Shown here one piece after another: positions 1 through 9,630 of a stretch of 64,000 nucleotides of DNA; the stretch's first letter is position 1; every line of letters starts with the position of its first letter. The notes beneath the pieces are model-generated. The model worked only from the letters and a program-made list of their open reading frames with translations, had not been told where the DNA came from and made no database searches. The position numbers were made by a program, and so were the translations under genes. The stretch is from NCBI RefSeq assembly GCF_032118995.1, contig NC_092660.1, positions 20,384,501 to 20,448,500 of the forward strand. The letters are read 5' to 3'. This DNA is from Asterias amurensis. Its lineage: Eukaryota; Echinodermata; Asteroidea; Forcipulatida; Asteriidae.

Positions 1-1740
1 CAGCACCAGCTTTACGATGAGTTGTTAGTTCCTAAATCAGGAAAGATGGGGAAATGCTTAGGCACAAAAGTAGCTATTAAAACACAATAAAGCAGCCGTC
101 GATTTCACTTAAATCTTCCCAACTTATGATTAATCTTACGTATGACGTATTGAACCCATCCTAAGTTAGGACGGATTACTCCTCCTAACTCGAGTTGGGA
201 TTAATCCTAGCGTTTCGTGAAATCGTCTGCAGGTCTGGAATTTCACGGAGGCCATGGTCCTTGTTGCCCTGGTCTTGGCCTTAGTGCCCCTTCAAAAGTT
301 TCCCATAGACTTTCAGATTTTCAAATGAAAGTGCCCTTTTCCAAATGAAAATGACCTTGCCCTCTCAAAGATGAAATTCCAGACCTGATAAAGTTATGCT
401 TACCAGAATAAGGTGATCACCAAAAATACTATTTCTCATGTACCAGCTGTAACTGGTATCCTGCTAATTTTTGCTTAGCAGAAAACTGTTAAAGCGTTTT
501 TTGCTGCTTACAGAGAACAATGTAGTTGGGCCACTGGATGGATGGACAAAATGTGGCTATCATATCAAGTTAGTGTGGTCAAATTTTTAGGAACGCCAAA
601 ACTTGTCTTTGTTCATTAATAGTGCTTGGAAAATGTCAGTATGAAAATAAATTTTCAGGAAATTTCTGAGTTGGTCAAGCGCAAAGTGATTTAACGTGGA
701 ATGAACAAGGTATGTGGCTCTTTTTGATGAATGAATTAGAATTTTCAAGACTTTTTTAAAGAATTTCTGTGCAAGGTCGCACTCAAATTAAAAAAATGTC
801 ATAGCTTGGCACGTAATGACCCCTGTATTGACCTCTTGCACCAACGACATGACAGACTCTTGAGTCTGTTACCATGGTTACACTAGACTACATGGCCACA
901 TCACTCCACAGGTATAACAGTTTAATCCCAACATTACAAAAACAAATCAACTGAAGTTGTGCAACAACATTACTGTTTTCTATTCTACTTGTACAATCTA
1001 GTCTACTCTATTGTGCAATGCTGAAACAGACTGATAATAATACAGGCAGCCATGTACCTTTCTATCAAGGTGTGGCCATTTTGTTTGGTACCTTGTATAC
1101 ACTGTGGACGTCTGTATCAATTCATATGAACACATGTCAGACTATTTTTCATTGAGCCTCAGTTTGGTTACATTTGGCTGAATTAAAGGGAGGCAAGATC
1201 GCCACGACATCTAAATTTTGTTCTTAACCCTTTCGTTATCAAATTGTTTTGACGTAAACAACCACCAGTGACCAAGTTATTTGACCAGTTAAGCGTGAAG
1301 CATTATATGTTCGTACACAACAGCACATGTATATTCAGAGGCTAAATTTACAAAAGTGTGATCTGAAATCTCAAACAACATTACCACCCTATCATGTGTT
1401 GCTTCGGAGGAGTTCAAAGTTTTTTGGTATTTCCACTCCATTTTGAAAAGTCTGCATAATAGCAACCTTATTGCATTTCAACATTATTGGAAATATATGG
1501 TATTTTAGAGGGTGTTCATGGACAACTCTACTGCTTCATTCTGATCAGGCTTGAGTGTTTTTTATATATGTAATATTGGTCCACTAATTAAAGATATTGT
1601 TAGTGGTTTAAGAATTGGAGGCTTGTATGATTATCTGGTCTGAAGAACTAATGATTTTATGAGATGAAGGGACAAGAGCTTCTTGGTTTGCCGAACCAGA
1701 TCGCTCTACTTGGGTCATGGACTCAACACCAAAAGATTAC
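1..1740. other. Gene-free stretch downstream of SNX exon 4, presumed intron
   Basis: I found no further exon of the sorting nexin here on either strand. Recognisable content is a copy of dispersed repeat G (about 228-385), a degraded copy of the GCTTA-type repeat D (about 405-530) and an imperfect inverted repeat around 94-233. The rest is AT-rich sequence without visible features. Confidence 0.5.
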
Positions 1741-1899
1741 CCATGCCTTGGCTGTTAGAAAGATCTTCAGGTATTCATTAAATGACACTACAGGATGTTC
1801 AGAGATCCTCTGCATAAACTTGTGCAAGGCTGTCTGCCGTATCCTGGCAAAGACTTTACTCAGGCGGTCCATTCTCATACTGTGCTTCTCTGGTAGGGG
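1741..1899 (-). CDS. SNX30: SNX30-like exon 4 (end of PX domain)
   Basis: This exon holds 53 codons with acceptor TCCTACAG and donor GTAATC. It begins with PLPEK and ends FLTAKAW. Two MITEs (2261-2654 and 2651-3040) lie in the intron before it. Confidence 0.87.
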
Positions 1900-4800
1900 C
1901 TGTAGGAGAAAATGGGATATATTGATAAAGGACTGGTAGTCAAATTAGTCAAGCTTATTTGGTCTATAAGTTAGGACAGATTGCAACAAATTCATTTATT
2001 ATGTATTTTTTTCTTTTTAACTCAAGGTCTTTCATACTGTTTAGTAAGAGAGATGTTCTATTAACACATCATTAAATTGAAATTAGATTCTGGTGAATGA
2101 TAATTATATTCACACAGCATTATACTGCAGACTGGTATAATGTATCATTCAAATCCACATTGCATTCTATTGCATAGTCAGACAGTAGGAGGGTTGACTA
2201 TGTTCTGTGTAGATGCATTCACTACAAACATGATATCATATTGCAGGCTGGCATAGTTTATTAAAGACACTGGACACTATTGGTAATTGTCAAAGACTAG
2301 TCTTCTCAGCCGGTGTATCTCAACATATGCATAAAATAACAAACCTGTGCAAATTTGAACTCAATTGGTCGTCGAAAATGCGTGACAATAATGGAAGAAA
2401 AAACACCCTTGTCACACAAAGTTGTGTGCTTTCAGAAGCTTGATTTTGGGACCTCAAAGTCTAATTCTGAGGTCTTGAAATCAAATTCAGATATATTAGT
2501 GGAAAATAACTTCTTTCTCGAAAACTATGACTTTAGAGGGAGCCGTTTCTCACAATGTTTTATACCATCAACAGCTCGCCATTGCTTGTTACCAAGTAAG
2601 TTTTTATGGTAACAATTATTTTGAGTAATTACCAATAGTGTCCACTGCCTTTAAAGGAACACGTTGCCTTGGATCGGACGAGTTGGTCAAAACAAAAGCG
2701 TTTTTAACCGTTTTTTATATAATGCATATGGTTGAAAAGATGTTTTAAAAGTAGCATACAATGATCCACACAAGTTTGCCTCGAAATTGCGTGGTTTTCC
2801 TTCTACTGTGCGAACTATCACCGTCGGCCATTTATGGGAGTCAAAATTTTGACCCCCATAAATGGCCGACGTGTTAGTCGACGAGGTAAAAGGAAAACCA
2901 CGCAATTTCGAGGCATGTTTGTGTGGATCATTGTATTCTACTTTTACAACATCTTTCTACCCATATGCATTTTATAAAAAACGGTTACAAACGTTTTTCA
3001 AAGACCAACTCGACCGATCCAAGGCAACGTGTTCCTTTAATCAATGGATGTTATTAAATGGTTAGACAGTAGAAGGGTACGGAAACATTGTTTACTTTTT
3101 GCATTTTCTTTTCTAGTAATAAACAAAGAAACCAAACAATTGTTACAGAAAAAAACAGTTCCTGGAATGACAACTTTGATGGGGCAAGTTCAGTTCTATT
3201 TTGCAAAGGGCAATTCTATTAGAAATCTTAAAGACCGAGCAACAGGTCTCTGTGTAATTCCCTGCCGGAGTTCTTCATCTTACCGGTATAATATGAGTTT
3301 CTTCCGTTTCTGTGAGTTTTTGTCGGAGCCATAGGAAATCTTGGTAGCGTCTTCTCACGCTGTACTCAGGCTCATCAAAAGAACTTCTTGTCGTCTGAAT
3401 ATAAAATCAACAAACAAATAAACCAAATAAAACTCATCTAAACAAATTAACACAGATCATTGTGATCGGTTACAGTGTAGAGTTTTTTGTTTTTTTTAAT
3501 AGTAAGATTTATCATGTTTATTTGATTTATGTCAGGTTGGTGTAGCAGTGTCTTGCCTTGCTTACCACCTCTGGGACACCAGTTCAAATCCCACTGGGGG
3601 CACTACAGGATTGGGTTTTCAGTCCCTACTTGACTGTGTGGGTTTTCCCTTGAATCATTCTCTGGGGTTTTCCTCCAACATCTTTAATTTGAAATTTCTT
3701 CATTTTCTTCTTTCTTCTGGTTTGGCTTTAATAAGAGCGTTCAAAATAGATATCCAAATCCAAATTAAATGTTTTATTTGAATGCAAAAAAATTAGGCCT
3801 ACTCCTGTAAATATGTTTTTTTGCATTTAGTTTTAGTTTGCAAATATATTTCCCGTCAATGCAATCAAGAGTCCAGTGGGTATTTCAAGCCATGTTAAAT
3901 ATTTAATTCCTACGACTGACTCTCTCTAAGTCTTTAATATTAACTCACCCTTGTGAAGACTCTATACGTGATGTAAGTATCAATCTTAAAGACATGTTTC
4001 TGAAAGTCATCAACTGTGATAAAGAGATCTTTGATGTCTGGATCCTCTTCCAGCTTAAGGGAACCCATTAAGGCTGTGGTTGAAGCGTTGGCGTTTGAGG
4101 ATGAAGACGGAGCACGGATAACCTGGGGGAGACAAGAAATGTTGGTTAGGTTTGACGTTAGAACTCAAACATTTTCAAGAATTAGATTAGATTTAGCTTA
4201 GCTTTATTTATTCATCATAAGGTTTATCGCAAATAGCAAAATATCAAGAGAGGGCGCTGTTGAACCCACACAAAGATATAGGCCATGTGTGCGCACATTG
4301 TGCATGACAACATACATGTACACTGCGGTAGCAAATGCCCAATCTGCCAACCCATTGCGGTTCTGAATCGCGATAAACCTTATGTAACCATGAAAAGTGT
4401 TTTCCCAGTCATAAAAAACACTCATTAAAACAGCCACAAAAAACAGACAATATAATATAAACAACAATAATAAAAATACAATCAAGAGTAGGTAATTAAA
4501 ACAGCCAACATTCAAAGCAGTAGAAAAGTAGATAATTAAAACTATACATCCCCACATGCCCCCTTAAAAACCTATCTAAAAAAAGAGTCGTTGTACCGTC
4601 TGACATGTCAGATGGCTGATGGGAGAAAGGAATTAATTCACCCAAGGGTTTCTGATTATTCCTGATCTGTTAACACTAGAGTGAAGAGGGCGATTACTCT
4701 CAGACACACGGTGAGGAATTTCTTCTCTAGGGCGTCATTGCACAAGGAATTTAATAGTTGCGATAACGTAACCCGATTTACGAACCATGCTCGAACGACA

Positions 4801-5585
4801 AACAGCAATCTGGTCCAACAAGTAAAATTTTGACAGCTAGTCAACAGATTTGCTCCATTTTTACCACTTGCGAAAATCATGACACAAATTCTAGGAACAC
4901 AAATTTAATCCTCAATGTCTAATATCGGTTGTCTAATCTAATGAACACTCAAACACCATTGAGAAAATATTTTTGAAGAAAAATGACAAAAACTTACCAA
5001 GAATTTAACTGCTTAACATCAGCACCAACCAACCTGCTTGAATTTTTATCGGCAGTCAGAGACCATAAGGTAAACCATTAAGTTTTATGGATTCTGACTG
5101 CCGATGAAAATTCAATGATTTTTGCAAATGTTTTGTTTTGTTTGTGGAGTAAATTTTCGGGAACAACCAAAACAAATTAACAAAAAGTGTTGTCAGGATA
5201 CACATGTCATGTTCCCCCTACTTAATTAAACTAAAATTAGAAACAGTTTCAGTTTCCAGAAGTAATCAAACTCAAAGCCCCGCCCCTCCCGAGTCCCTTT
5301 ATGGCTATGATGGCCAACCCGTCTAGTGCGTAGTCTACCGCAGCAGACGTGCATTGTCTGCATTTATAAAATGTCAACAAACTTCGGTTACGCGATCCAG
5401 CGATTAAACATCTGCTTAAAGGACTACCAAAGCAGTCTTAGTAAATCTAAACATATCAAAATTTTCCTTACAGCAATAATGTCCTCTTCGTCATCTGTTC
5501 CAGAGGATACAGGGATTTGCAATGGATCTATAGTCCCTTCTCTTACGTTATTAGTCGTACTTTCTCCCTCTGCTTCGTCCGCCAT
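1741..5585 (-). CDS. SNX30: Sorting nexin SNX7/SNX30-like, 5' part of gene (4 exons, 186 codons)
   Basis: Coding exons on the minus strand are 5585-5472, 4122-3949, 3394-3284 and 1899-1741. All are in phase 0 and bounded by GT/AG, and they give 186 residues. Residues 1-66 are an acidic, Ser/Thr-rich leader. A PX domain follows: DLFITVDD near residue 70, [11 protein letters not shown] at 110-120 (the RRYQ arginine binds PI3P in this family) and the PPLPEK loop at 133-138, then the helical end with [11 protein letters not shown]. This pattern is specific to SNX7/SNX30, which pair PX with a C-terminal BAR domain and act on endosomes in retromer-independent sorting and autophagy. No BAR exons are visible in 1-1740, so they must lie off the left edge. 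SNX7 and SNX30 cannot be separated on the PX part alone; the adjacent INIP gene favours SNX30. An in-frame ATG 39 bp upstream exists, but the ATG at 5585 has the better context (AACATGG). Confidence 0.88.
2261..2654. mobile_element. MITE family A, full-length copy flanked by TTAA
   Basis: The element is bounded by TTAA on both sides. Its terminal inverted repeats read AGRCACTGGACACTATTGG and the complement at the other end. It has no coding capacity. TTAA duplication with AG termini fits a non-autonomous Kolobok-like DNA transposon; piggyBac also uses TTAA but usually has CCY termini. The right TTAA (2651-2654) is shared with the next element. Confidence 0.8.
2651..3040. mobile_element. MITE family B, near-perfect palindromic copy
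   Basis: TTAA begins and ends the element, and the inverted repeats start AGGAACACGTTGCC. The two halves are complementary over nearly the whole length. The centre is a perfect palindrome around TCAAAATTTTGA, flanked by CATAAATGGCCGAC arms. The transcript of either strand would fold into a long hairpin. There is no coding capacity. Confidence 0.8.
3284..3394 (-). CDS. SNX30: SNX30-like exon 3 (PX core)
   Basis: This exon holds 37 codons with acceptor ATATTCAG and donor GTAAGA. It encodes [19 protein letters not shown], the PI3P-binding heart of the PX fold. Confidence 0.9.
3532..3778 (+). mobile_element. tRNA-derived SINE, family S1
   Basis: It has an A-box-like GGTTGGTGTAGCAG and a B-box-like GTTCAAATCCC, then a conserved body (TTTTCAGTCCCTACTTGACTG). 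The tail is made of ATCCAAATCCAAAT units. Two further copies are at 9099-9325 and, inverted, 61830-62052. Confidence 0.65.
3949..4122 (-). CDS. SNX30: SNX30-like exon 2 (start of PX domain)
   Basis: This exon holds 58 codons with acceptor CCCCCAG and donor GTGAGT. It ends with the first PX beta strands (DLFITVDD, then YITYRVFTR). Confidence 0.87.
5038..5113. repeat. Short foldback repeat
   Basis: Arms reading GAATTTTTATCGGCAGTCAG and its near-complement face each other across about 36 bp. No clear target duplication is visible. Confidence 0.5.
5472..5585 (-). CDS. SNX30: SNX30-like exon 1
   Basis: This exon holds 38 codons beginning [10 protein letters not shown] and ending DDEEDIIA, then the donor GTAAGG. 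The leader is acidic and of low complexity, as in family members. Confidence 0.8.
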
Positions 5586-5908
5586 GTTTGCTGACAAGGT
5601 GGAAATCTGCTGCCTCGATCCCACGTTTTAAAAACAAGTTTCCATAAATAATTAGTTTTCTTCAAAAAACCTTAATAAATTAAAAATAAATAACATTTTT
5701 ACTGTTTTAAATTAAAATTTAATGTTATTATTATACTTATATTTTAAATTTATATATACTTAAGTTATCTTTAAAATGAGTATGACAAGTGTTGTATTTT
5801 TCTTGATTTAGTTAGTGTGTTTGGTTTGACTTTTGATGTGTACGTATTTTTCTGTGTTTTTCGTGTTTCTGTGCGAGTGACACTAACCATTGTTAATAAA
5901 GAGCAAGT
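5586..5908. promoter_or_regulatory. Shared 5' region of the divergent SNX30-like and INIP genes
   Basis: Only 323 bp separate the two start codons, so both promoters must lie here, in the first exons or in an upstream non-coding exon. The sequence is very AT-rich (5650-5780) and no TATA box or initiator can be assigned with confidence. Confidence 0.5.
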
Positions 5909-5939
5909 ATGGCGGCTCCTGGTGCAAGTACAGGGCAAG
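5909..5939 (+). CDS. INIP: INIP exon 1
   Basis: This exon holds ten codons plus one base, beginning ATGGCG. The donor is GTTAGG, weaker than the other donors of the gene. Confidence 0.75.
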
Positions 5940-8900
5940 GTTAGGATACTTTCCAATGATATTAAAATAATATAAAGACAAGTTGATTGCAATTTGATGG
6001 ACATGTATGTATGACATTAGACCCAGTAACTGGGGCGCTGTACTCCTTTTCAACAATTTTTGACTTTATCTGTCGTACTAGCGCCCCAGGGAATGGCACA
6101 GAATTTTAACGAATACCCAGTTTTTCGCGACACCCAGCCACAAAAAATGCCTCAAAATGACAAAAAGACCAAACAAACTAGCTCAAAAATCGCCTACTCT
6201 ATTCTCGATACGTCTAGGATGTAACATCAGGCATTTAATTGTACTCACGATCATTTTTTAAACTCCAAATCGATGATTTTTAACTCCGCATCGTGGAGCG
6301 ATTGACAAGTCTGCGATTTTCGGATGTGTATGGTAACGAAACATGGCGTCGCGTTGTGGGTGGATGTCCATCAACGGCTGTTTAATGCTACACTTGTTAG
6401 AGGCGTTGCAGCGAATGCTATACATTGTACACGGGGATGGGTACAGGCGCTGCAGCTAGCGAGTGCCCACGTGCGTTCAATCATGGGCAACGTAACTTAC
6501 ACGGTGCCGGGTTGTTGGAAAATTATCAGAAAGGGGGTGAAAGGTTCTCAGAAAGGGAATATTGTCTGAAAGAGGGGATTTTTCTGGTCATCGCCCCCCC
6601 CCCAAAAAAGAAGAAAAAAAAAAGGGGGAAAAATATGATAAATAAATAAAAACCGCTGTACTTCATCTAGGCCTACGATTTTTGTGCATGGTTAAATTGC
6701 TTCTTATAATGTTTAGTGCTGCCAGTGTCACTGTAGAATTTTTTTTTATTTATTTATCATCTTTTTTCCCCTTTTTTTCGTTTTTTCCTTCTTTTTTTTG
6801 GGGGGGGGAGGGCGATGACCAGAAAAATCCAGACCAGCAGACTTCATCCAGAACCATCCAGCTTCATCCAGCAGACTTCAGACCAGAAAAATCCCCTCTT
6901 TCAGACAATATTCCCTTTCTGAGAACCTTTCACCCCCTTTCTGATAATTTTCCAACAACCCGGCACCGTGTAAGTTACGTTGCCCATGATTGAACGCACG
7001 TGGGCACTCGCTAGCTGCAGCGCCTGTACCCATCCCCGTGTACAATGTATAGCATTCGCTGCAACGCCTCTAACAAGTGTAGCATTAAACAGCCGTTGAT
7101 GGACATCCACCCACAACGCGACGCCATGTTTCGTTACCATACACATCCGAAAATCGCAGACTTGTCAATCGCTCCACGATGCGGAGTTAAAAATCATCGA
7201 TTTGGAGTTTAAAAAATGATCGTGAGTACAATTAAATGCCTGATGTTACATCCTAGACGTATCGAGAATAGAGTAGGCGATTTTTGAGCTAGTTTGTTTG
7301 GTCTTTTTGTCATTTTGAGGCATTTTTTGTGGCTGGGTGTCGCGAAAAACTGGGTATTCGTTAAAATTCTGTGCCATTCCCTGGGGCGCTAGTACGACAG
7401 ATAAAGTCAAAAATTGTTGAAAAGGAGTACAGCGCCCCAGTTACTGGGTCTAGTATGACATGTATTGTTATTATGTTAATGTTGTTGATGTTTACAAACA
7501 AATACAAAATATTATTACATTGTCACTATAACCACAGGTTTTCCTATTGTGTCTGGTTTATCATTCGATTTTTGTTTACTTGGCCCTGATCCAATCAGAC
7601 TGCTTTTCTTAATGATATGTGTAGAGATGAATACCGGAGCCTTCTTCCTTGATGAATACTGCATGTACTGTATTATTTTATAATCCTGTAGTTGGCGATT
7701 ATCTAGTTCTGTTGCGATATAGCCGATAATCCTAACCCTCCATCCATCCTCCTGAGGAGACGGGAGGCGTCCGTTGGGAGGATGGAGGGATAAGATTATC
7801 GCAACTAGTGTATCGCAACTAATCGGCCATCTAATGTACAATTTATTTTTAGTTTAATTACGATCAAACGTGTGCAGATTCAGTTCTTACATTGATCCAG
7901 AAATCATTGAATTTAAAATACTTTTTACCTTATAATAGTGTGTTTGTAATTGTTTCATCTTTCCTTGGTACAGAGCAGCAGAATCGCTTGAAGATCTTGG
8001 AAGATCTACAGCAGCAGAAGAAGAGACTACAGATGCAGACAAATAGCACCACACCTGGGTGAGGCTTCAATTGACTCTCAAGCAATTTTGTCGAGAACTG
8101 AATGGTTCAGTAATGTCTTCACATGTTGATTTGTCATGGTGAACTTTGAGTGTCAATGTTAAAGTCCTAGTTGGAGTTAGACCCAGTAACTGGGGCTCTG
8201 TTGTAACTTTTAACAATTTGGACATTTTCATCTTCGTATTAGATGCAAATGTCCAAATTTAAAACAATTATTAGGCCTACAGAGCCCCAGTTACTGGGTC
8301 TAAGTTGGAGTCATAAATGTCTTGCTAGATCACACAGAGCAATTTTTATAGGTGATTTTCTTGGCTATTATTATTTGCAATATAAATCGTAACCCTCCAT
8401 CATTCCAACTGTCGGGATGATGGAGGGAATTACGATCATCGCAACTAAGGCTACCACCTGAACTGCATGCCAAAGGAAAACTCACTTCAATATAAAATGA
8501 TGACATCTAGTTTTCATATAGTCCTATTGGTAATAAATGTCATGGTTTTAAACAGTTTCTTAATCATTTTTCAACCAACTTGCAGGGCTCCACTGCCAGC
8601 AACACAGGCAAGACCTAAGGATGGAATATTGAGTGGAACGGTCAGTATTTAACCTTGGATGAAAACTCTCTCAAAGGATTTATTTACAGTCAGACAGCCT
8701 TAGAGCCTTGTCTTATGAGGCAATTGCGACAGCCAACTTACATTGAAAAAGAAAATAATGGGAAAGCCCCCTTATAATATTTTCATTAATTTTCAAATGT
8801 CAGGTTTTGGACTTGTGAGATCAAAACATTTTGTTTAACTCATTCCTCAAAAACTTTAGCATTTGTTAAAAGAGTATTTCAAGGGAAGTTTCCCACCATG

Positions 8901-9568
8901 ACTGTCTCTATAATATTTAAATTATGCGCAAATCTGTGAACATTTATACATTTGTTTCTATCTTACCAATGTTATGCACACCTTTTAACCATTCATTTGT
9001 GTTGATGCCCAACAGAACAGGGGGCCTACTGAAACCAGAAATCTAGATGCAAGACAAAGACAAGCTTTACAGGTAAAATGATAACCATTCTCGAAGGGTG
9101 GTCAGGTTGGTGTAGTGGTGCTCGTCTTGCCTTCCACGTCTGGGACCCGGTTCGAATCTCAACAGGGGCACTATTGGGTTTTTAGTCCCTCCTTGACTGC
9201 CTGGGTTTTTCCCTGGATTAATTCTCTGAGGTTTTCTTCCCACTTCTAAAACTGAAATTTCTTCATCATCTTCTCTTCTCATTTTGCTTTATTAATTAGA
9301 ATGCTGAGAATATTGATCTAGATCCAGAAACTTGGTTCAATCACAGCCTTAACTTAAGGGGGTGGCCTTACTCCACAATTTGGGTCCACCATTATTTTCA
9401 GGTGATCCAATTGAATGGTTGGTCATATATTATTAACCTAATTAATTATTTAGTTTTCCATTTCTATTTCAGCATGCAAATTCCAATTCCTCTGCTTTCT
9501 TCATCACCCAAGACTCGTCGTTTGGAAACCTCATCCTACCAGTCATCCCAAGACTTCCAGCAGAATGA
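5909..9568 (+). CDS. INIP: SOSS complex subunit C (INIP / hSSBIP1), complete, 107 aa
   Basis: Five exons, 5909-5939, 7974-8058, 8586-8640, 9016-9072 and 9473-9568, join in phases 1, 2, 0 and 0 to a 324-bp frame. It begins MAAPGASTGQ. A Gln/Lys-rich helix follows (LKILEDLQQQKKRLQ), then a variable middle. The highly conserved C-terminus reads SSAFFITQDSSFGNLILPV and ends IPRLPAE. That ending and the length (about 104 aa in vertebrates) identify INIP. In vertebrates INIP bridges INTS3 and the single-stranded DNA-binding protein SSB1/2 in the SOSS complex, which senses DNA damage in the nucleus. The gene is head-to-head with the sorting nexin. Introns 1 and 2 each hold a foldback transposon. Confidence 0.93.
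6009..6017. repeat. Left 9-bp target-site duplication of the large foldback
   Basis: GTATGACAT lies directly left of TAGACCC and matches 7453-7461 exactly. Confidence 0.85.
6018..7452. mobile_element. Large foldback transposon with 9-bp target duplication (TAGAC family)
   Basis: The outer arms are 6018-6589 and 6881-7452, each 572 bp and complementary. The element starts TAGACCCAGTAACTGGGGC and ends with the complement. It is flanked by the direct repeat GTATGACAT at 6009-6017 and 7453-7461. The complementarity continues patchily into the spacer, which also has homopolymer runs and a short CATCCAG-type repeat (6831-6878). No transposase is encoded. The 9-bp duplication and long inverted repeats fit Mutator-like or foldback elements. 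It lies in INIP intron 1. The 81-residue frames read from each arm are mirror copies of the same DNA, not genes. Confidence 0.88.
7453..7461. repeat. Right 9-bp target-site duplication of the large foldback
   Basis: GTATGACAT lies directly right of GGGTCTA and matches 6009-6017 exactly. Confidence 0.85.
7690..7830. repeat. Foldback of the CCCTCC/GTTGCGAT hairpin family
   Basis: Arms GATAATCCTAACCCTCCATC and GGATGGAGGGATAAGATTATC face each other, flanked by TTGCGAT and ATCGCAACT motifs. Related hairpins are at 8375-8447 and 45973-46043. Confidence 0.6.
7974..8058 (+). CDS. INIP: INIP exon 2
   Basis: The acceptor is TTGGTACAG and the donor GTGAGG. The exon encodes the Gln/Lys-rich amphipathic segment. 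Confidence 0.88.
8178..8302. mobile_element. Small TAGAC-family element (125 bp) with 9-bp target duplication
   Basis: It has the same termini as the large foldback (TAGACCCAGTAACTGGGGC). It is flanked by the exact direct repeat AGTTGGAGT at 8169-8177 and 8303-8311. It lies in INIP intron 2 and is a deletion derivative or MITE of the same family. Confidence 0.88.
8375..8447. repeat. CCCTCC/GTTGCGAT hairpin
   Basis: TTGCAATATAAATCGTAACC and CCCTCCATCATTCC are followed by their complement, with ATCGCAA at the right end. It resembles 7690-7830 and 45973-46043. Confidence 0.6.
8586..8640 (+). CDS. INIP: INIP exon 3
   Basis: The acceptor is AACTTGCAG and the donor GTCAGT. It encodes APLPATQARPKDGILSGT, the least conserved part of the protein. 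Confidence 0.78.
8800..8960. repeat. Dispersed repeat J
   Basis: It shares CTCAAAAAC, TATTTCAAGGGAAGTTT and GCAAATCTGTGAACATTT with 26035-26115 and 29330-29590. No termini can be defined. Confidence 0.4.
9016..9072 (+). CDS. INIP: INIP exon 4
   Basis: The acceptor is GCCCAACAG and the donor GTAAAA. It encodes NLDARQRQALQ, matching the conserved helix before the C-terminal block. Confidence 0.87.
9099..9325 (+). mobile_element. tRNA-derived SINE, family S1
   Basis: A box GGTTGGTGTAGTGGT and B box GGTTCGAATCTC are followed by the S1 body, with the CTCTGAGGTTTTC segment and a GATCTAGATCC tail. It lies in INIP intron 4. Confidence 0.7.
9473..9568 (+). CDS. INIP: INIP exon 5 (C-terminus and stop)
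   Basis: The acceptor is TCTATTTCAG. It encodes the family signature FFITQDSSFGNLILPV and stops at TGA 9566-9568. Confidence 0.93.
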   Translation, partial: HANSNSSAFFITQDSSFGNLILPVIPRLPAE

Positions 9569-9624
9569 AGCCCTCCTCGAAAAGACTTAAAGAAACCTGC
9601 ATGTCTTATGTACATGTTAGCCAG

Positions 9625-9630
9625 AATAAA
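9625..9630 (+). other. Probable INIP polyadenylation signal
   Basis: AATAAA lies 57 bases past the INIP stop codon. It is the first canonical hexamer downstream; another is near 10289. Confidence 0.5.

Noticed and set aside
1..1740. Search for the BAR-domain exons of the sorting nexin
   Set aside because: No minus-strand frame with splice sites resembles the family here; they presumably lie beyond the left edge.
2355..2612. Short frame sharing a [16 protein letters not shown] peptide with frames at 24349, 33269 and 34535
   Set aside because: The shared peptide comes from MITE family A sequence in different places and orientations; it is a repeat and not a gene family.
4204..4557. 117-codon hydrophobic minus-strand frame
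   Set aside because: It lies in the intron between SNX exons 1 and 2. The hydrophobic look comes from AT-rich sequence.
6324..7146. Identical 81-residue frames on opposite strands (6324-6569 and 6901-7146)
   Set aside because: They are the same DNA in the two arms of the foldback transposon. There is no family similarity and no sign of selection.
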